Source of the DNA: Biomphalaria glabrata
Lineage: Eukaryota > Mollusca > Gastropoda > Planorbidae
NCBI RefSeq assembly: GCF_947242115.1
Contig: NC_074716.1
Location: 9,687,501-9,751,500, forward strand
Length of the DNA stretch: 64,000 nucleotides
Direction: 5' to 3'
Shown in pieces: positions 21,198 to 34,500 of the stretch. The notes beneath the pieces are model-generated. The model was given only the letters and a program-made list of their open reading frames with translations. It was not told the origin of the DNA and ran no database searches. How positions within the stretch are numbered: position 1 is the stretch's first letter; each line of letters begins with the position of its first letter. Both the position numbers and the translations under genes were made by a program.

Positions 21198-23417
21198 CAT
21201 GGGCGTAGCCAGGGGGGGGTTCTTGGGGTTCAAACCCCCCCCGAAATGAAATCCCCCCCCTGGGGGGGGGGGAGTCAGAATTTAGTGACTGATTTTTTGC
21301 TTTGATTTTGTTTATTTTAGGTGAGAATTTAATACTAAACCATCACTTGCCCTAGCACAACCAAAGGGCTTTTGAGTTTAAAACCCCCTACCAGGGGGGT
21401 TCGAGTTTAAAAACCCCTACCAGGGGGGTTCGAGTTTAAAAACCCCTACCAGGGGGGTTCGAGTTTAAAACCCCTACCAGAGCGGTTCGAGTTTAAAAAC
21501 CCCTTCTAGGGGTTTTGAGTTTAAAAACCCCTACTAGGGGTTTTGAGTTTAAAACCCCCTACCAGGGGTTTTGAGTTTTCAACCCCCTACCTGGGGTTTT
21601 TGCAGTTAACTCCCCCTCTTCTATAAAACAAAGCAAAAAAAAATGCAAACGAAAATCCCCTAATTCCAAGAGCACAGTTAAGGAAGATTTTGATTTTAAA
21701 ACCCCGTCTAAAATTTACGATAAATCCCCTCTTTAATATAAAAAAAGCTAATTACGCACTCAAAATGTTATGAGCGTAGCTAAATGGGTTTTGACTCAGT
21801 TTTGAGTTTAAACCCCACTTCAGTGGGGTTTGAAGGTAAAAAATACCTCTTTAATAATTAAAAAAAAAGCAAATTATACACTAAAAATGTTATGAGTGTA
21901 GTCTATGGGGTTTTGAGTTTAAACTCCCCTCCAGTGGAGTTCGAAGCTAAAAAGTACCTCTTCAATATAAATAAAAGAAAATTACTCACTCTAAAATCTA
22001 TGAGCGTAGTCAAAGGGGTTTTGAGTTTAAACCCCCCGCCATCTTCAGTGTAAGAAAAAAAGCAAATTACGCACTCAAAATGCTATGAACGTTGCCGAAA
22101 GGGGTTTTGAGTTTAAACCCCCATTCAGAGGGTTTTGGTGCTAATAATACATCTTCAATATAAAAAAAAAGCATATTACACACTATAATTATTTGAGCGT
22201 AGCCAAGCCAATCAGGGGTTTTGAGTTTCTTCTACAGATGGCTTTTTTTTTTAAAGTTTAAAACCCCTTCAGATGGTTTTAAATCTAAGATTCCCCTACA
22301 GAGCATTTTGAGGTGGAAAACCCCCAACAGAAGATTTTGACGATAAAACTTTTCTTTTCGATATAAAATCTAAAGCAAACTACAGTCACTTTATTCCAAG
22401 AGCGTATTCAAGAGAGGTTACACATTTTTACCAGTGGCAGGGCTCCATTAATAAACTGCAGTGAATAGTCATCTGCCGAAATTGAAAAACACTTAATGTG
22501 GCTCAACAAAGATGGCTAAGACAGATTTTAGGAGTCAGTTATAGAGATCGGATCTAAATCAAGGAAATCCTATGCCGAACTGGGAGTCGACCCCTTAGTA
22601 AGATTGTGAGAGAACGACGCATGAGGTTTGCGGGATATGTTCTCCGACAAAATGAATTACGCATAAGAAAAGTTGCAATGATATCCTAGTACAACTTGAC
22701 GCCACTCATTCATGGAGGTCCTCATGGTAGGTGGGAAGAGGCTTCAGACATTACCAGTGACAGATTTTTATTGAAACTGCTTCACGTCAAATGCTCCGAA
22801 CGGCGTGGGAGGTCTAAGTCAGTAAGAATAGCACATTAGGTTTTTGAAATAAAACTTTTTAATAGCATTAAAATGGACTGTAGATACCTCAGAATATGCA
22901 TTTTGTTGGCTTTCAATACCAGAAATAGTGCTTGGCGACGGGGCTTCGCCCCGCGCTGGGGAGCTCCTGGCGCTCCCCCAGACCCCCTTGCTAGTAATGG
23001 CGGCGAGTCCACAATTTTATGGAAACAGCTTGATGGCAAATGCGCCGAACGACGAGGGAGGGTCTAAGTCAGTAAGAATAGCACTTTTTAATAGCAGGAA
23101 AATGGACTGTAGATACCTCAGAATATGCATTTTGTTGGTTTTCAATATCAGAAATAGTGATTGGCGGCGGGGCTTCGCCCCGCGCTGGGGGAGCTCCTAG
23201 CGCTCTCCTAGACCCCTTTGCTAGTAATGTCGGGGAATCTACAATTTTTTCACTAACTCATGGAAAAACCTATTCTAGGGCACAATAAACGTCTTCCGAA
23301 AGAATGAAGGGTCAGAATGTAATACATATAATTTTTTTTCGCGGGGGGGGGGGAGAAAAAAATTCACCCCCCCCCCCCAAAACCCCCCCCCGAAAAAAAA
23401 TCCTGGCTACGCCCATG
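21198..23417. mobile_element. hAT-like array-bearing element, family A, copy 1
   Basis: The termini are inverted: CATGGGCGTAGCCAGG at the left and CCTGGCTACGCCCATG at the right, each followed inward by long G/C runs. The interior has three parts: a zone of short units built on GTTTTGAGTTTAAAACCCC (about 21365-21600, period near 28 bp); longer units of about 110 bp to 22350; and a LINE C-terminal remnant (22468-22845), part of which is repeated at 23015-23090. The hairpin word CGGGGCTTCGCCCCG occurs at about 22938 and 23168. No transposase is present. No TSD is visible for this copy, while copy 2 has a perfect one. Confidence 0.8.
22468..22845 (+). pseudogene. Captured LINE (family gamma) C-terminal remnant
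   Basis: Read with frame changes, the segment gives the end of a LINE RT: words like VSYRDR, ERRMRFAGYVLRQNE and a final CSERRGRV can be followed. The independent minus-strand copy at 35500-36445 has the same tail outside any hAT element, which shows its LINE origin. Confidence 0.7.
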
Positions 23418-23564
23418 GCGCTAGTGGATCCATGTGAAGAGAAGGGTTGGTAGGTGGAGTCGAATCGCTACCCCCCCCCCACAACTACACATCTTAAACA
23501 AATTTAGTGTAATAGGTGAGGAGTTGTTTTTTTTTTTTAATGAACTCCGAAAGTAAAGATGCAT
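23418..23564. other. Spacer between the two family A elements
   Basis: About 150 bp of non-coding sequence with C and T runs. Its last eight bases, AGATGCAT, are the left TSD of copy 2. Confidence 0.6.
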
Positions 23565-25751
23565 CATGGGCGTAGCCAGGGGGGGGGGGTTTGGGGTTCA
23601 ACCCCCCCCCCCCGAAATGAAATCCCCCCCCTTGGGGGGGGGGGGGATCGGAATTTAGTGAATGATTTTTTGCTTTGATTTTGTTTATTTAAGTTGAGAT
23701 TTTAATACTAAACCATCAATTGCCCCAGTACAACCAATGGGGTTTGGAGTTTAAAACCCCTTACCAGGTGGTTTTGAGTTTAAAACCCCCTACCAGGGGG
23801 GTCCGAGTTTAAAAGCCCCTACTAGGGGTTTTGTGTTTAAAACCCCCTACTAGGGGTTTTGAATTTTAAACCCCCTATTTGGGGTTTTTGCAGTTACCCC
23901 CCCTCTTCTATAAAACAAAACAAAACAAAAATGCAAACGAAAATCCCCTAATTCCAAGAGCACAGTTAAGGGAGATTTTGATTTTAAAACCCCCTCCAAA
24001 ATTTACGATAAACCCCCTCTTCAATATATAAAAAAGTTAATTACGCACTCAAAATGTTATGAGCGTAGCTAAATGGGTTTTGACTTAGTTTTTAGTTTAA
24101 ACCCCACTTCAGCGGGGTTTGAAGGTAAAAAAATACCTCTTTAATAATAAAAAAAACAAAGCAAATTATACACTCAAAATGTTTTGAGTGTAGTCAAAGG
24201 GGTTTTGAGTTTAAACTCCCCTCCAGTGGAGTTTGAAGCTAAAAAGTACCTCTTCAATATAAATAAAAGCAAATTACTCACACTAAAATCTATGAACGCA
24301 GCCAAAGGGGTTTTGAGTTTAAACCCCCCGCCAGGGGGGGTTTGAAGCTAAAAAATACATCTTCAGTGTAAGAAAAAAAGCAAATTACGCACTCAAAATG
24401 CTATGAGCGTTGCCAAAAGGGGTTTTGAGTTTAAACCCCCATTCAGAGGGGTTTAATGCTAAAAATACCTCTTCAATATATAAAAAAAAAGCAAATTACA
24501 CACTAAAATTATTTGAGCGTAGCCAATCCAATCGGGGGTTTTGAGTTTAAACCCCTCTTCTACAGATGGCGTTTGTTTAAAGCTTAAAACCCCTCCAGAT
24601 GGTTTTGATTTTAAGATCCCCCTACAGATCATTTTGAGGTGGAAAACCCCCAACAGATGATTTTGACGATAAAACTTCTCTTTTCAATATAAAATCTAAA
24701 GCAAACTACAGTCACTTAATTCCAAGAGCGTATTCAAGAGTGGTTACACATTTTACCAGGGGCTCCTTTAATAAACTGTAGTGAATAGTCATCTGCCGAA
24801 ATTGAAAAACACTAAATGTGGCTCAACAAAGATGGCTAAGACAGATTTTAGTAGTCAGTTATAGAGATCGGGTTTAAATCAAGGAAATCCTATGCCGAAC
24901 TGGGAGTCGAACCTTTAGTAAGATTGTGAGAGAGCGACGCATGAGGTTTGCGGGACATGTTCTCCGACAAAATGAATTACGCATAAGAAGAGTTGCAATG
25001 ATATCCTAGTACAACTTGACGCCACTCATTCATTGAGGTCCTCATGGCAGGTGGGAAGAGGCTTCAGACATTACCAGTAACAGATTTTTATGGAAACAGC
25101 TTGACGTCAAATGCTCCGAACGGCGTGGTAGGGTCTAAGTCAGTAAGAATAGCACATTAGGTTTTTGAAATAAAACTTTTTAATAGCACGAAAATGCACT
25201 GTAGATACCTCAGAATATGCATTTTGTTGGCTTTCATTACCAGAAATAGTGCTTGGCGTCGGGGCTTCGCCCCGCGCTAGCGCTCCCCAGACCCCATTGC
25301 TAGTAATGGCTGGGAATCTACAATTTTATGGAAACAGCTTGACGGCAGATGCGCCAAACGTCGCGGGAGGGTCTAAGTCAGTAAGAATAGCACATTAGGT
25401 ATTTGAAATAAAACTTTTTAATTTAGCAGGAAAATGCACTGTAGATACCTTAGAATATGCATTTTGTTGGCTTTCAATATCAGAAATAGTGCTTGGCGGC
25501 GGGGCTTTGCCCCGCGCTGGGGGAGCTCCTAGCGCTCCCCCAGACCTCCTTGCTAGTATTGGCGGGGAATCTACAACTTTTCCACTAACTCATGGAAGAA
25601 CCTATTCTAGGGCACAATAAACGTCTTCCGAAAGAATGAATGGTCAGAATGCAATAAAGATTATGTACACACACACACACACACACACATAAATACATAT
25701 AAAAAAAAAATCTCGGGGGGGGGGTGAGAAAAAATCCTGGCTACGCCCATG
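23565..25751. mobile_element. hAT-like array-bearing element, family A, copy 2
   Basis: It has the same termini and interior order as copy 1, with a perfect 8-bp TSD AGATGCAT at 23557-23564 and 25752-25759. The 8-bp TSD and CA...TG ends fit the hAT superfamily. The captured LINE tail (about 24780-25150) and its partial repeat (25320-25390) are present here too, so the capture and internal duplication happened before the copies separated. A (CA)n run lies at 25667-25689. Confidence 0.85.
24780..25155 (+). pseudogene. Captured LINE gamma remnant, copy 2
   Basis: Collinear with 22468-22845 at high similarity (shared GTTTGCGGGACATGTTCTCC region and AATTACGCATAAGAA), and broken in the same way. 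Confidence 0.7.
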
Positions 25752-25759
25752 AGATGCAT

Positions 25760-28700
25760 AAATTATCTAAATAGTAGTGTATATGCTTCTTACCTGTTTC
25801 TTTATACATTGGCTTTTGTTCCCCACTCTACGCAAAGTAAATTTCAGATTGTGAAACATGATAGTTTAACAGGTGCTACGTAACGTTTAACAAAGACGTT
25901 CGTGATCTAGTTACACTCGACCTATCCTCCCTCCAAGAGAGGTGGAGCCAGAGGTAGTGGTAAGAGTTATAAACACAGACATTAGTCCTATCTGATCATA
26001 AAACACACGCCAAAAAATCTCTGGTAGACAGTAGACTCCACCCAGAAGACCTCACGGCGAAAGAGAAAGGGACACTGATCTGTGTCAGCTTCATAAAATT
26101 CTTTCTCTTCGTGGTGTGATTTTACGAAAATAGAGAGCGCTCAAAATTCGTTAGAAATGTATAGATCTAACTGTAGTCTTAATCATCAACAGATAAACAT
26201 AAAAGTATTATTTCTTATAGTAATAAGTTTCCCGTACTAGATCTATATCATTTATTGTCATTGCTCTAAAAAGATCACTAAGTCATTATGCATAATTTTG
26301 TTCAAAAAAAAAAAAATTAAACATAACATGTATATATAGATGCGTCTTTCATTTCATTTAATTCATGCATATTTTTTTTTTTTTTATTTTATCATTATTT
26401 CGCTTTGCTTGGTGAGCTAATATATTAATTATAGATCTAATTGTTAACATATATTTTTTAATTAATAATTTCATAAGTAGAAAAAAAAGAAGAAACAACA
26501 AGTTCATCAATTTATTAATAACATTTTATTTAGACCTTCATTTCAGTAAATACACTTAAAAAATCATAAGTTGACAGCATAAGAACAAAAACTCTCTTTA
26601 AAAAAAAGTTATTGAAAGTTCAATATAGGTAAGGGAGATAAATATTATATTGTTACCAAACAACACGGTGGTCGGCAAAGGTATCTGCGTATCTAAACTA
26701 TTATCAAAATTGCAGTTGACAACTGTGACTGTAAGTAGTGTAAGGTTTGGTATTAGTCAATTAGTGGTTTCAGATGTCGGCATCCATGTAACATGTTACA
26801 AAATCATGAAATTCAAAATGAAAATAAGTTATTTCTATAATTTCTTTAAAAAAAAACTATAGAGTTAATTATAGAGATCTAGATCTATAGATGAAATAGA
26901 TGTCTAGTAGATTCTTATATTAGGGAAGGCACACGGCACACCGTATTCGGGAACTAGGTTACTAGGTCAAATTTTTATTTTATTTTTTTATTTGGTGACG
27001 GTTTAACTTACAAAAAAACTGAAAGCAGATTCTTATTCTGCAACTAAAGGACTATAAAAATAGCTGTGTTTCTTTGAATTACCACTCATAGTCAAGATTT
27101 TATTTTAAAATAGATCAGGTCACTTCAAGCTCCACTATAATAAACGCAGTTTTTGTGGTTTCTCCTTTAGCACACATCGAGCACCGTTAAGAAACACCAC
27201 TATTCACTATGTTATTGCTAATAAATTATATCTGTGTTAATTAAAAATTATTTAGATTGTATTAAAAGAAGTAGATTCACTTCTGCATTATGTATTTATA
27301 GTATATTGCCTCTCTCTCTCTCTAGATATATATATATGCCTACCTATATAATCTATGTGTAGAAACAGACAGAAATAAATCTGTATAATTATAGATCTAT
27401 ACATTTATTATTATAATTTAATAAACATGATATTTTCAACTAGGCTACATGTATTCTCTGTCTCTTTCTTTTAATTCCCATCCAAGAAGGACCCTCTTCT
27501 TTTCATAATTTGGATGTTCGTTTTGTTACACCTTAACATCCCCTCCCTCCCATAGATGCTTATAATTCTTTTCATGACTCTCTCCCCCTTCCCTCCACTG
27601 CCTGTATGATAGGTTGTGACACTACACGCTTAGTGTATACCTCTCCTCACCACCAGCGCTCGCCTGGCGTGATCATCTGCAGTGGGCATGGTCTCTGGCT
27701 TCAAATTAGCAGCCCGCACGTTTTCTTTCATTCATAAATTATATATTCTAGATATCTCGATCTAGGTCACATTTATTTATTGAAAACAATCATAGATTTA
27801 TTAATCCCAATAATATTTCTTATTACGATTTTGCCTTGTGCACTATAGGAGAATGTGTTTAATTCATTATTATTCATTGAAACACCTCCTTTTTTAATTT
27901 TATTTAACAGCTAACAGTATGAATGTGATTGAAATGTCTTTCTAAAGATGTTTGGAAGCTTATTTTGATAGATCCACCAGCCTACGATCAAACAGGCTCA
28001 TAATATATATATAATCCCTTATATGGGTATAAATTGCCGGGGGAGGTTAAAACAATAGCTTTACTAGGTACTTCGATAAAAATTTCAAAATGATCACAAT
28101 GCAATGAAACCTATGTAGTTAGATAGAGCTTGAGAAATGCTTTCCAATGATACCAATTTTATATTGCTGAGTTAATTGTGAGGGAAGTTATTAATTTTTT
28201 AGTGGCCAAAAATGAGCCTTCTTTAGCCTTTGTAAATAAAAAAAAAATCTGTGACCGAAACAACTGACAGTTGAACTTAAATTAACTGTATTATAAAAAG
28301 TCTTAAAGATATGGGGTTGAAACTTCACACTCTTTTACATTAACCAGTATTCTGTTAAAATAAATTTTAAAAATAAGACCAAGCAATAAAATCTTTGAAA
28401 AAAAGTTAATTAATATATAAAAAAGCCTTCGACAAAAAATAAAAATATATGTGATTTTGTCATCATATGAGCCCAAAAATCACAAATAAAAATAATCAGA
28501 GATCTGTATTGTGTTTTATTTTGTTTAATTATAATTCTACTGTATTTAAATAGCTATTTATATGCATCAGATAGATAATTCTTATAAATTATAAATGAAA
28601 ATAGCACTGCGCAGAAAAATATTTCCTAAAATTTAATGACTATAAGTTTCATAAACTTCATAAAAAAACAGTTTTAACCTTTTTGTAGAGCACTGGCAAT

Positions 28701-30390
28701 TAATCATTTTAAAATGCCTTAATTTAAATGCTTTAAAAATTAGATTGTAAATGAAAAATATCTTGCTTCGGACAATAAAATAAAAAAGAAACCTTGCGAT
28801 TTTATAGAAGTTATTAAAAGATTTTTTACTTGAATTTTTGTGCAATAATAGCTCATCATTTTAAAAATATAATGTACTCATTTATTAACTATTAATTTAC
28901 ATGTATATTAATAGAAAAAAACAACACACAGAAAAAAAAATTAATTATTAGTTCGCTGAGCTAAAAATATGAAAAAAAAAATTGTAATAGTTAATATTAT
29001 TTTTTAAAGTAATTAAACTTTTACTTTAAAATTTGCAGATTACAAAGTCATTATAATAAAGACACATTCCCTCTCCATAATCTAGCATTCAAACACTATA
29101 AAAGTTAATCTAAATGAAAAATTCCAATGTGTGCTTCTAAAAATAGCTCGTGATAGACAGAAATTGACCATTTCCAGTAAATCACAGTGTTGGTTGTTAC
29201 TAAAAATAGATTTTAACCATCAACTTTGAAAATTAATATCTAAAGAGTGCGCCAAGCTACAAAGTTCAAACTTAGCACACATATATATATTAACATGCTA
29301 AATTCAATAGAATTAGTGAGATTGTTGTAACCATAAACACTTTTATTTTATTTAAAAAAGAAAATTTTACCCTTCTTTGTCTTTGTTAATTTTAATATCA
29401 AATATCTTCAAAGTGCGCCAAGAGAATTTAATGAAATTTGAAATATACACATTTCATAATATGATAAATTATTGTAGCAAACAGCATTGTTGTAACTTTT
29501 ATAGGAAAAAATGTCAACTTTCACATAAACTTTTGTTAAGAAAAATTTAACAGATTGGCTTCAAAAGCAAATAAAAATGATCTCTGATATCTTATGTTTA
29601 CAAAAAGTAATCATAATTAGTCCTCAAATAAAATACATTATGCTAAAACTTTGATGGAAATGACCACCCCTAAAAAAAGGGTAAAATGTGCTGACACACT
29701 TTTCAGCCATTTTTTGGGAGAAAAAAAAATGGATCTAGGTCAGTTTATCGAAGTACCTAGCTTTACTTACATGGTTACAGAGAATCTAAAAAACTGCCAT
29801 CTGCTTTGGAAAAGCGGAACAAAAATACAGGAACTTATCTAAAATTGGACATGCACTGTCCCGAAACGTCGTTTTTAGCTCCAAACATAAAAACAAATTA
29901 ATTATAAACAAAAAAAGCAATGTGTTTCTTAAAGGAGAATTCGATGAGCTGTGCCTAATATAAGAAGCTACTATAGATAGAAGAAGTTACGAAAGTTATG
30001 TGACATAAAAACCACAGACCTAGATGCCTAGATCTATGACTATACTATGTATATAGAGTCTATACTACAATAAATATAGCTTGACTTAGCTTAGAGTTAG
30101 ACTGACTTAGAGTCTTAGAGTTAGACTACAGACTTAGATGACTTAGACTTAGTCTTAGCTACTGACTAACTGAGTGTCAGTACTAGTGACAGTGACTGAG
30201 TGAGTAGTACTACTACTGAGTATTACTAAAGTTAAAAGTACTACTAGCGTAAATTCTTTGAATCTACCACTACGGCTACGCACTAGTGTGTAGTCTAATC
30301 ATGATCTAGCTAGACGACTAGAACTAAATTAGAAATTTAGAGTATATTATATGTAAAGGGCTTTCTTGGGTTCTTATGTTATATAATACA
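25760..30390. other. Long AT-rich intergenic region
   Basis: I find no gene in 4.6 kb. There is a (CT)n patch at 27308-27323 and low-complexity AGTC-type sequence at 30080-30320. Short open frames here are AT-rich and lack domain features. Old repeats may be present in 28000-29880 but I cannot delimit them. Confidence 0.5.
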
Positions 30391-30404
30391 GATGTTACTT
30401 CAAT

Positions 30405-30931
30405 CTCGTGTGGAGTTTTTGATCTCCCATCGAGCGCCTCTCCAGGTGGCGGATAGGGGAATGCCCTCCAGATATGGTGGGTACCGGGGAAATAAAATAC
30501 CCGGGGTGGACCAAAATCAAACCTGCTGCCTTGCAGGAAGTGGAGGGATCCACAAAGGCTAGGACATCTTACCCGAAAATAAAGGCAGCTATCCAGAGAG
30601 CTGAAAGGGGCAGCCCCCCAGATGGTTATGCACAGGGCTAACAACTCTGTCATATAAAAAATACTGTTACGAAAGCTAATACACACAAGAAAACCTGGAC
30701 AGATCTCAACGGAAAACGACCTAGGCCTGGAAAAGGACATGACAGGCAAAAACCAAAAGGCAGGCGACCCAAAGGCAGACCCCGAATGCGATGGATAGAT
30801 GACGTGGAAGCAGATCTGAAGCAGCTTGGGGTTAGGGCGTGGAGACGAAAGGCCCAGGAGAGATCTGAATGGAAGGATGTGTTAAAGCAGGCCAGAACCC
30901 TCCATGGGCTGTAGCGCCACTGGGATGGATG
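30405..30931 (+). mobile_element. 527-bp LINE-derived non-autonomous element with TSD
   Basis: It is flanked by a perfect 14-bp TSD, GATGTTACTTCAAT, at 30391-30404 and 30932-30945. The 3' part codes RPKGRPRMRWIDDVEADLKQ followed by LGVRAWRRKAQERSEWKDVL and LKQARTLHGL with a stop, the classic C-terminus of an RTE/BovB-like or related LINE, and the 3' end is GGATGGATG-rich. The 5' 340 bp are non-coding and GC-rich, like a LINE 5' UTR. The RT is missing, yet one TSD encloses both parts. Confidence 0.8.
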
Positions 30932-30959
30932 GATGTTACTTCAATAAAGAAGATGATTA

Positions 30960-31215
30960 CATCCTACGCGTCATGCATTTAGTCATGCATATTAATCAAT
31001 GACTTAAATTCTGCCAAGTCACTGGTTTTCCTGGCTAGCTCAGGCAACCCATTCCATGCTCTAATAGCACTAGGGAAGAAGGAGTATTTGTACAAATCTT
31101 TCCTAGCATATGGGACAAGGAATGTGCCTTTGTTAGTTGGCTGAGTGGTACATGCCATTCCGCTCGACACCATTCTCAAAAATGGTAAACCTACCTGTAC
31201 CCTGTCAATCAAACT
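30960..31215 (-). mobile_element. LINE C-terminal fragment (Jockey/CR1-like)
   Basis: The minus strand reads VQVGLPFLRMVSSG and then LYKYSFFPSAIRAWNGLPEL. The YKYSFFPSAIRAWN motif is the well-known C-terminal signature of Jockey/CR1-type ORF2 proteins. It ends about 70 bp before the first exon of the BIR gene. Confidence 0.75.
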
Positions 31216-31285
31216 TTAGTGGACTCTTCCCTCTTTACAGCTCCCCTGTATCATAATTTATTAATTTAATTATTTTTTTTTTCAG

Positions 31286-31556
31286 GATGACTAAACGGAG
31301 CTAAAAAGAACAGAGTTTAAAATGAATTTTAACAGACTAGCTACATTTAATTCCTCAAAAAAAGATTTTGGAGACAATGTGTCTTTACTAAAACTATCAC
31401 TAGGAGGATTTGCTTATGACGAAAAAAAAGTTGTAGTAAAATGTGAACACTGTGGCAAGGCTCTCTCTTTAGAAAACTTAACATTTGATTCAAATCCATC
31501 AAATGCAGAATATCATGCTAGCCAGTGTCCTATGATTTCTGTAACTGCTGATGAAG
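31286..31556 (+). CDS. BIR gene 1 exon 1 (5' UTR end, start codon, BIR1)
   Basis: An acceptor TTTTTTTTTTCAG ends at 31285. The ATG at 31322 is the first in frame after an upstream in-frame stop, so the start is well supported. A five-codon upstream ORF (MTKRS) lies at 31287-31304. The exon codes residues 1-78 and ends GATGAAG at 31556 before GTATTT. An upstream non-coding exon is implied. Confidence 0.8.
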
Positions 31557-34500
31557 GTATTTAGATTGATAAACTATACTTAAGGAATTTAGCAAGAAGG
31601 TATTTAGATTGATAAATTATACCTGAAGGAATTTAGCAAGAAAATATTTAGATTGATAAACTATACTTAAGGAATATAGAATGATATTTAACTTTGTTAT
31701 ATATCATATTAATTCTTCATATATTATATTGCATTGTAAATATATCAGGGTTCGTAGCGCTCCTAAAAACTCCTAAAATCTCCTAAAAAATGAAAAGTCT
31801 CCTAAAATCCAAAAATTCTCCTAAAAATTGCCGAAAGTCTCCTAAAATTTTGTCCACTCTCCTAAAATTTTTACCCAATATTTTTTTTAAAATATAATTT
31901 TGCTTATTTCTTGCTAAAAAATGCGGGTGGAAAAACAACAGCGTTACTAGGTATTCTGATCGCATGACCTTACGGGCTGGCTGTGTTAACAAGCTGACCA
32001 GTGACGCGTCTACACCGCCTTTCACCCACTTGTGAAGCGCGACCTCGTGATTGAAGATGGCCTTGGCTCAAGCAAGCATTTCACCTGGCAGTATTTTTCT
32101 GAAGTCATTTTAGAAATGTTTGTTTCCATTTATTGTTACCACTAAAGATGCGCTAGATCTAGTCTGTAGTGACTATTGTCTATAAATAGAGCAATTACCA
32201 GACTAATTTGTAGGCTACATCCCCCGGGCCCTCCCTCACCTAAAATCTTCTTGTTGTAAGTGTAAGAGTGACTTCGTGTGGAAAGTCGGTAAATCTCCTA
32301 GATCTAGCTAGTCTCTAATAACTGTAATAGTTATAATAGTATTTAGATTTAGATCTAAATTACATCTAGTGAAGATAATTTGCACCTAACCTGAAAACTC
32401 CGTGAATTTTAGTCAATTTAATGATCTCGATACATCTAATCATGTCTAATGTCTAGATTACTCTAGAAATACGCTAGATTCTAGATTTACGCTAAATCAC
32501 TTAGACTTAGTGAAGATAATTAGCACAAAGAAGTGAAAATCCCGCAAATTTAGTGACTTACATCTAGACTAGTCTAGGTCTACGGTATATTCAGTGAAGA
32601 TAATTCACACACAGCCGCGAATAGTCCGCGAATTTTAGTGAAATTATATCTAGACTCTAGATTTACTCTAAAACACTAGAATCTAGTGAAGATAATTCTC
32701 ACACAGCCGTGAAAAGTCGGCAAAATTTAGTGACTTAGAGTTTAAGTCCGCAAATTTTACCGAATTAGCTTTAGAGTCTAGATCTTCTGTAAATTTAGTG
32801 AAGATAGTATTCACACAGCAGTGAAAAGTGAGCGAATTTTCGTGACTTTGATGTAGACTCTAGATTTACGCTAAATCACTAGAATATATATAGTGAAAAT
32901 ATTTCTCTGAAAAGTCTGCGAATTTTAGTGACTTAGATCTAGAGTCTAGATCTTCTGTAAATTCAGTGAAGATAATTCTCTCACAGCCGTGAAAAGTCCG
33001 CGCATTTTTTTAGTGACTTAGATCAAAAGAGTCTAGATCTACTGTAGATTTAAAGAAAATATTTCGCATACAGCTGTGAAAAGTCGTACAATTATTTCAC
33101 TCGTAAAAGCCAGGGAAACTAGGCCTATATGGTTGAAAAAGATTCTGTTAGGAAAAAAAAAAACGCGAATAGGTCTAATCCCCCCCCCCCCCCCAAACCC
33201 AAACCCAAAAGCCATTTTTTAGTAAGCAAATGTCAACTAAACATTCAAATAGGCCAATATTGCCATATATATTACTGGCTCTGTTTATGAAAAGGATTTA
33301 AGTTAACTAATAGAAGAATAAAACATTACCTCAAATGCACACCATGACTTCTAGTATCTATAAGATACACATAGGAACTAAAAATGTACATTTCCATCAC
33401 AGAGTAGATACATCATGAATAAGGCATCTCTAAGAATGCTTCTTATTTTTAAAAAATGGAAAAGTAACCATTTGTAATGTTTTTAAATAAATCTTTGAAA
33501 AAAAAATTTTTGTTTGAGGTTTGGGGATGACAGTCAAGTTGTTACTAGATTAAAAGATAACTTTCATTACATTTTCTGTGGACATACAACAGCTGATAAC
33601 ATTGTTTCTGTGGCATATTGGCAAGATATTTATTATTTTAAAAATCAAATAACAATAATTGATTTGATAAATGCTTAGTTTTGTGTATGTTTTACTATGT
33701 ATCACACAAACGGATAGGAAACACACACATCATACATTTCATCCTTAAAAAACCTCCTAAAATCTCCTAAAATTTTGTCATGGAAAAGTGCTACTAACCC
33801 TGATATATACATTACATTACCTTTACCTATCCCTTAATCTGTTGGACGTTGGGGCACCATGCAAGATTCATCAACCGTCTTTCTGCATTCCTTATTTCTT
33901 TCTTTTGCCTTAGAACCTCTTTCAATGACAGGCCCATTCATTCTTTTATGTTGTCCTCTCATCGCTTTCTTTGTCCGCCTCTTTTTCTTTTTCCTGGTAC
34001 TGTTCCCTGAAGGAAGGTCTTTTCGAGCCCAAAGATCTTGTAATATGGCCATAGATTTTTAGCTTGTGTTTTTTTTTACGATAGTTAGCAGTTCATCATA
34101 GGGTCCAATCACTGCAGTAACCCTGTCACTAATCTCTTGGTTTTTGATGCAGTCTTTGAACACATTCAATATATATATATATATTTATATTTATACAATT
34201 ATTTATAATGATGTGCAGCATCTTTCTGTTGTTTGGACCAGTAAAAAAAAAGTTTACTTTAGGGGCCAGAATGCAGGAGTTCTGTGATACACTTAACATA
34301 TAATGGGTTTATACATTGAAAACCTATTTTCTAGCTTTACTACTTTTTTTCCCTCCAAGACTGATTCTCTCTCTCTGCATTTCCCTTCTTGATGCATTCT
34401 TGGGGGCGATGGCACAATGAATCTTCCACTGTGTTGATGTTAATGCTTTTGTACTGCTTTGAAATGAATATTTAGATTTTAAATCTGAAGCTTGTTTTTT

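Noticed and set aside
22836-23200. Short ORFs rich in Gly/Ala/Pro on both strands
   Set aside because: They follow the GC-rich hairpin segment of the family A element and do not resemble proteins.
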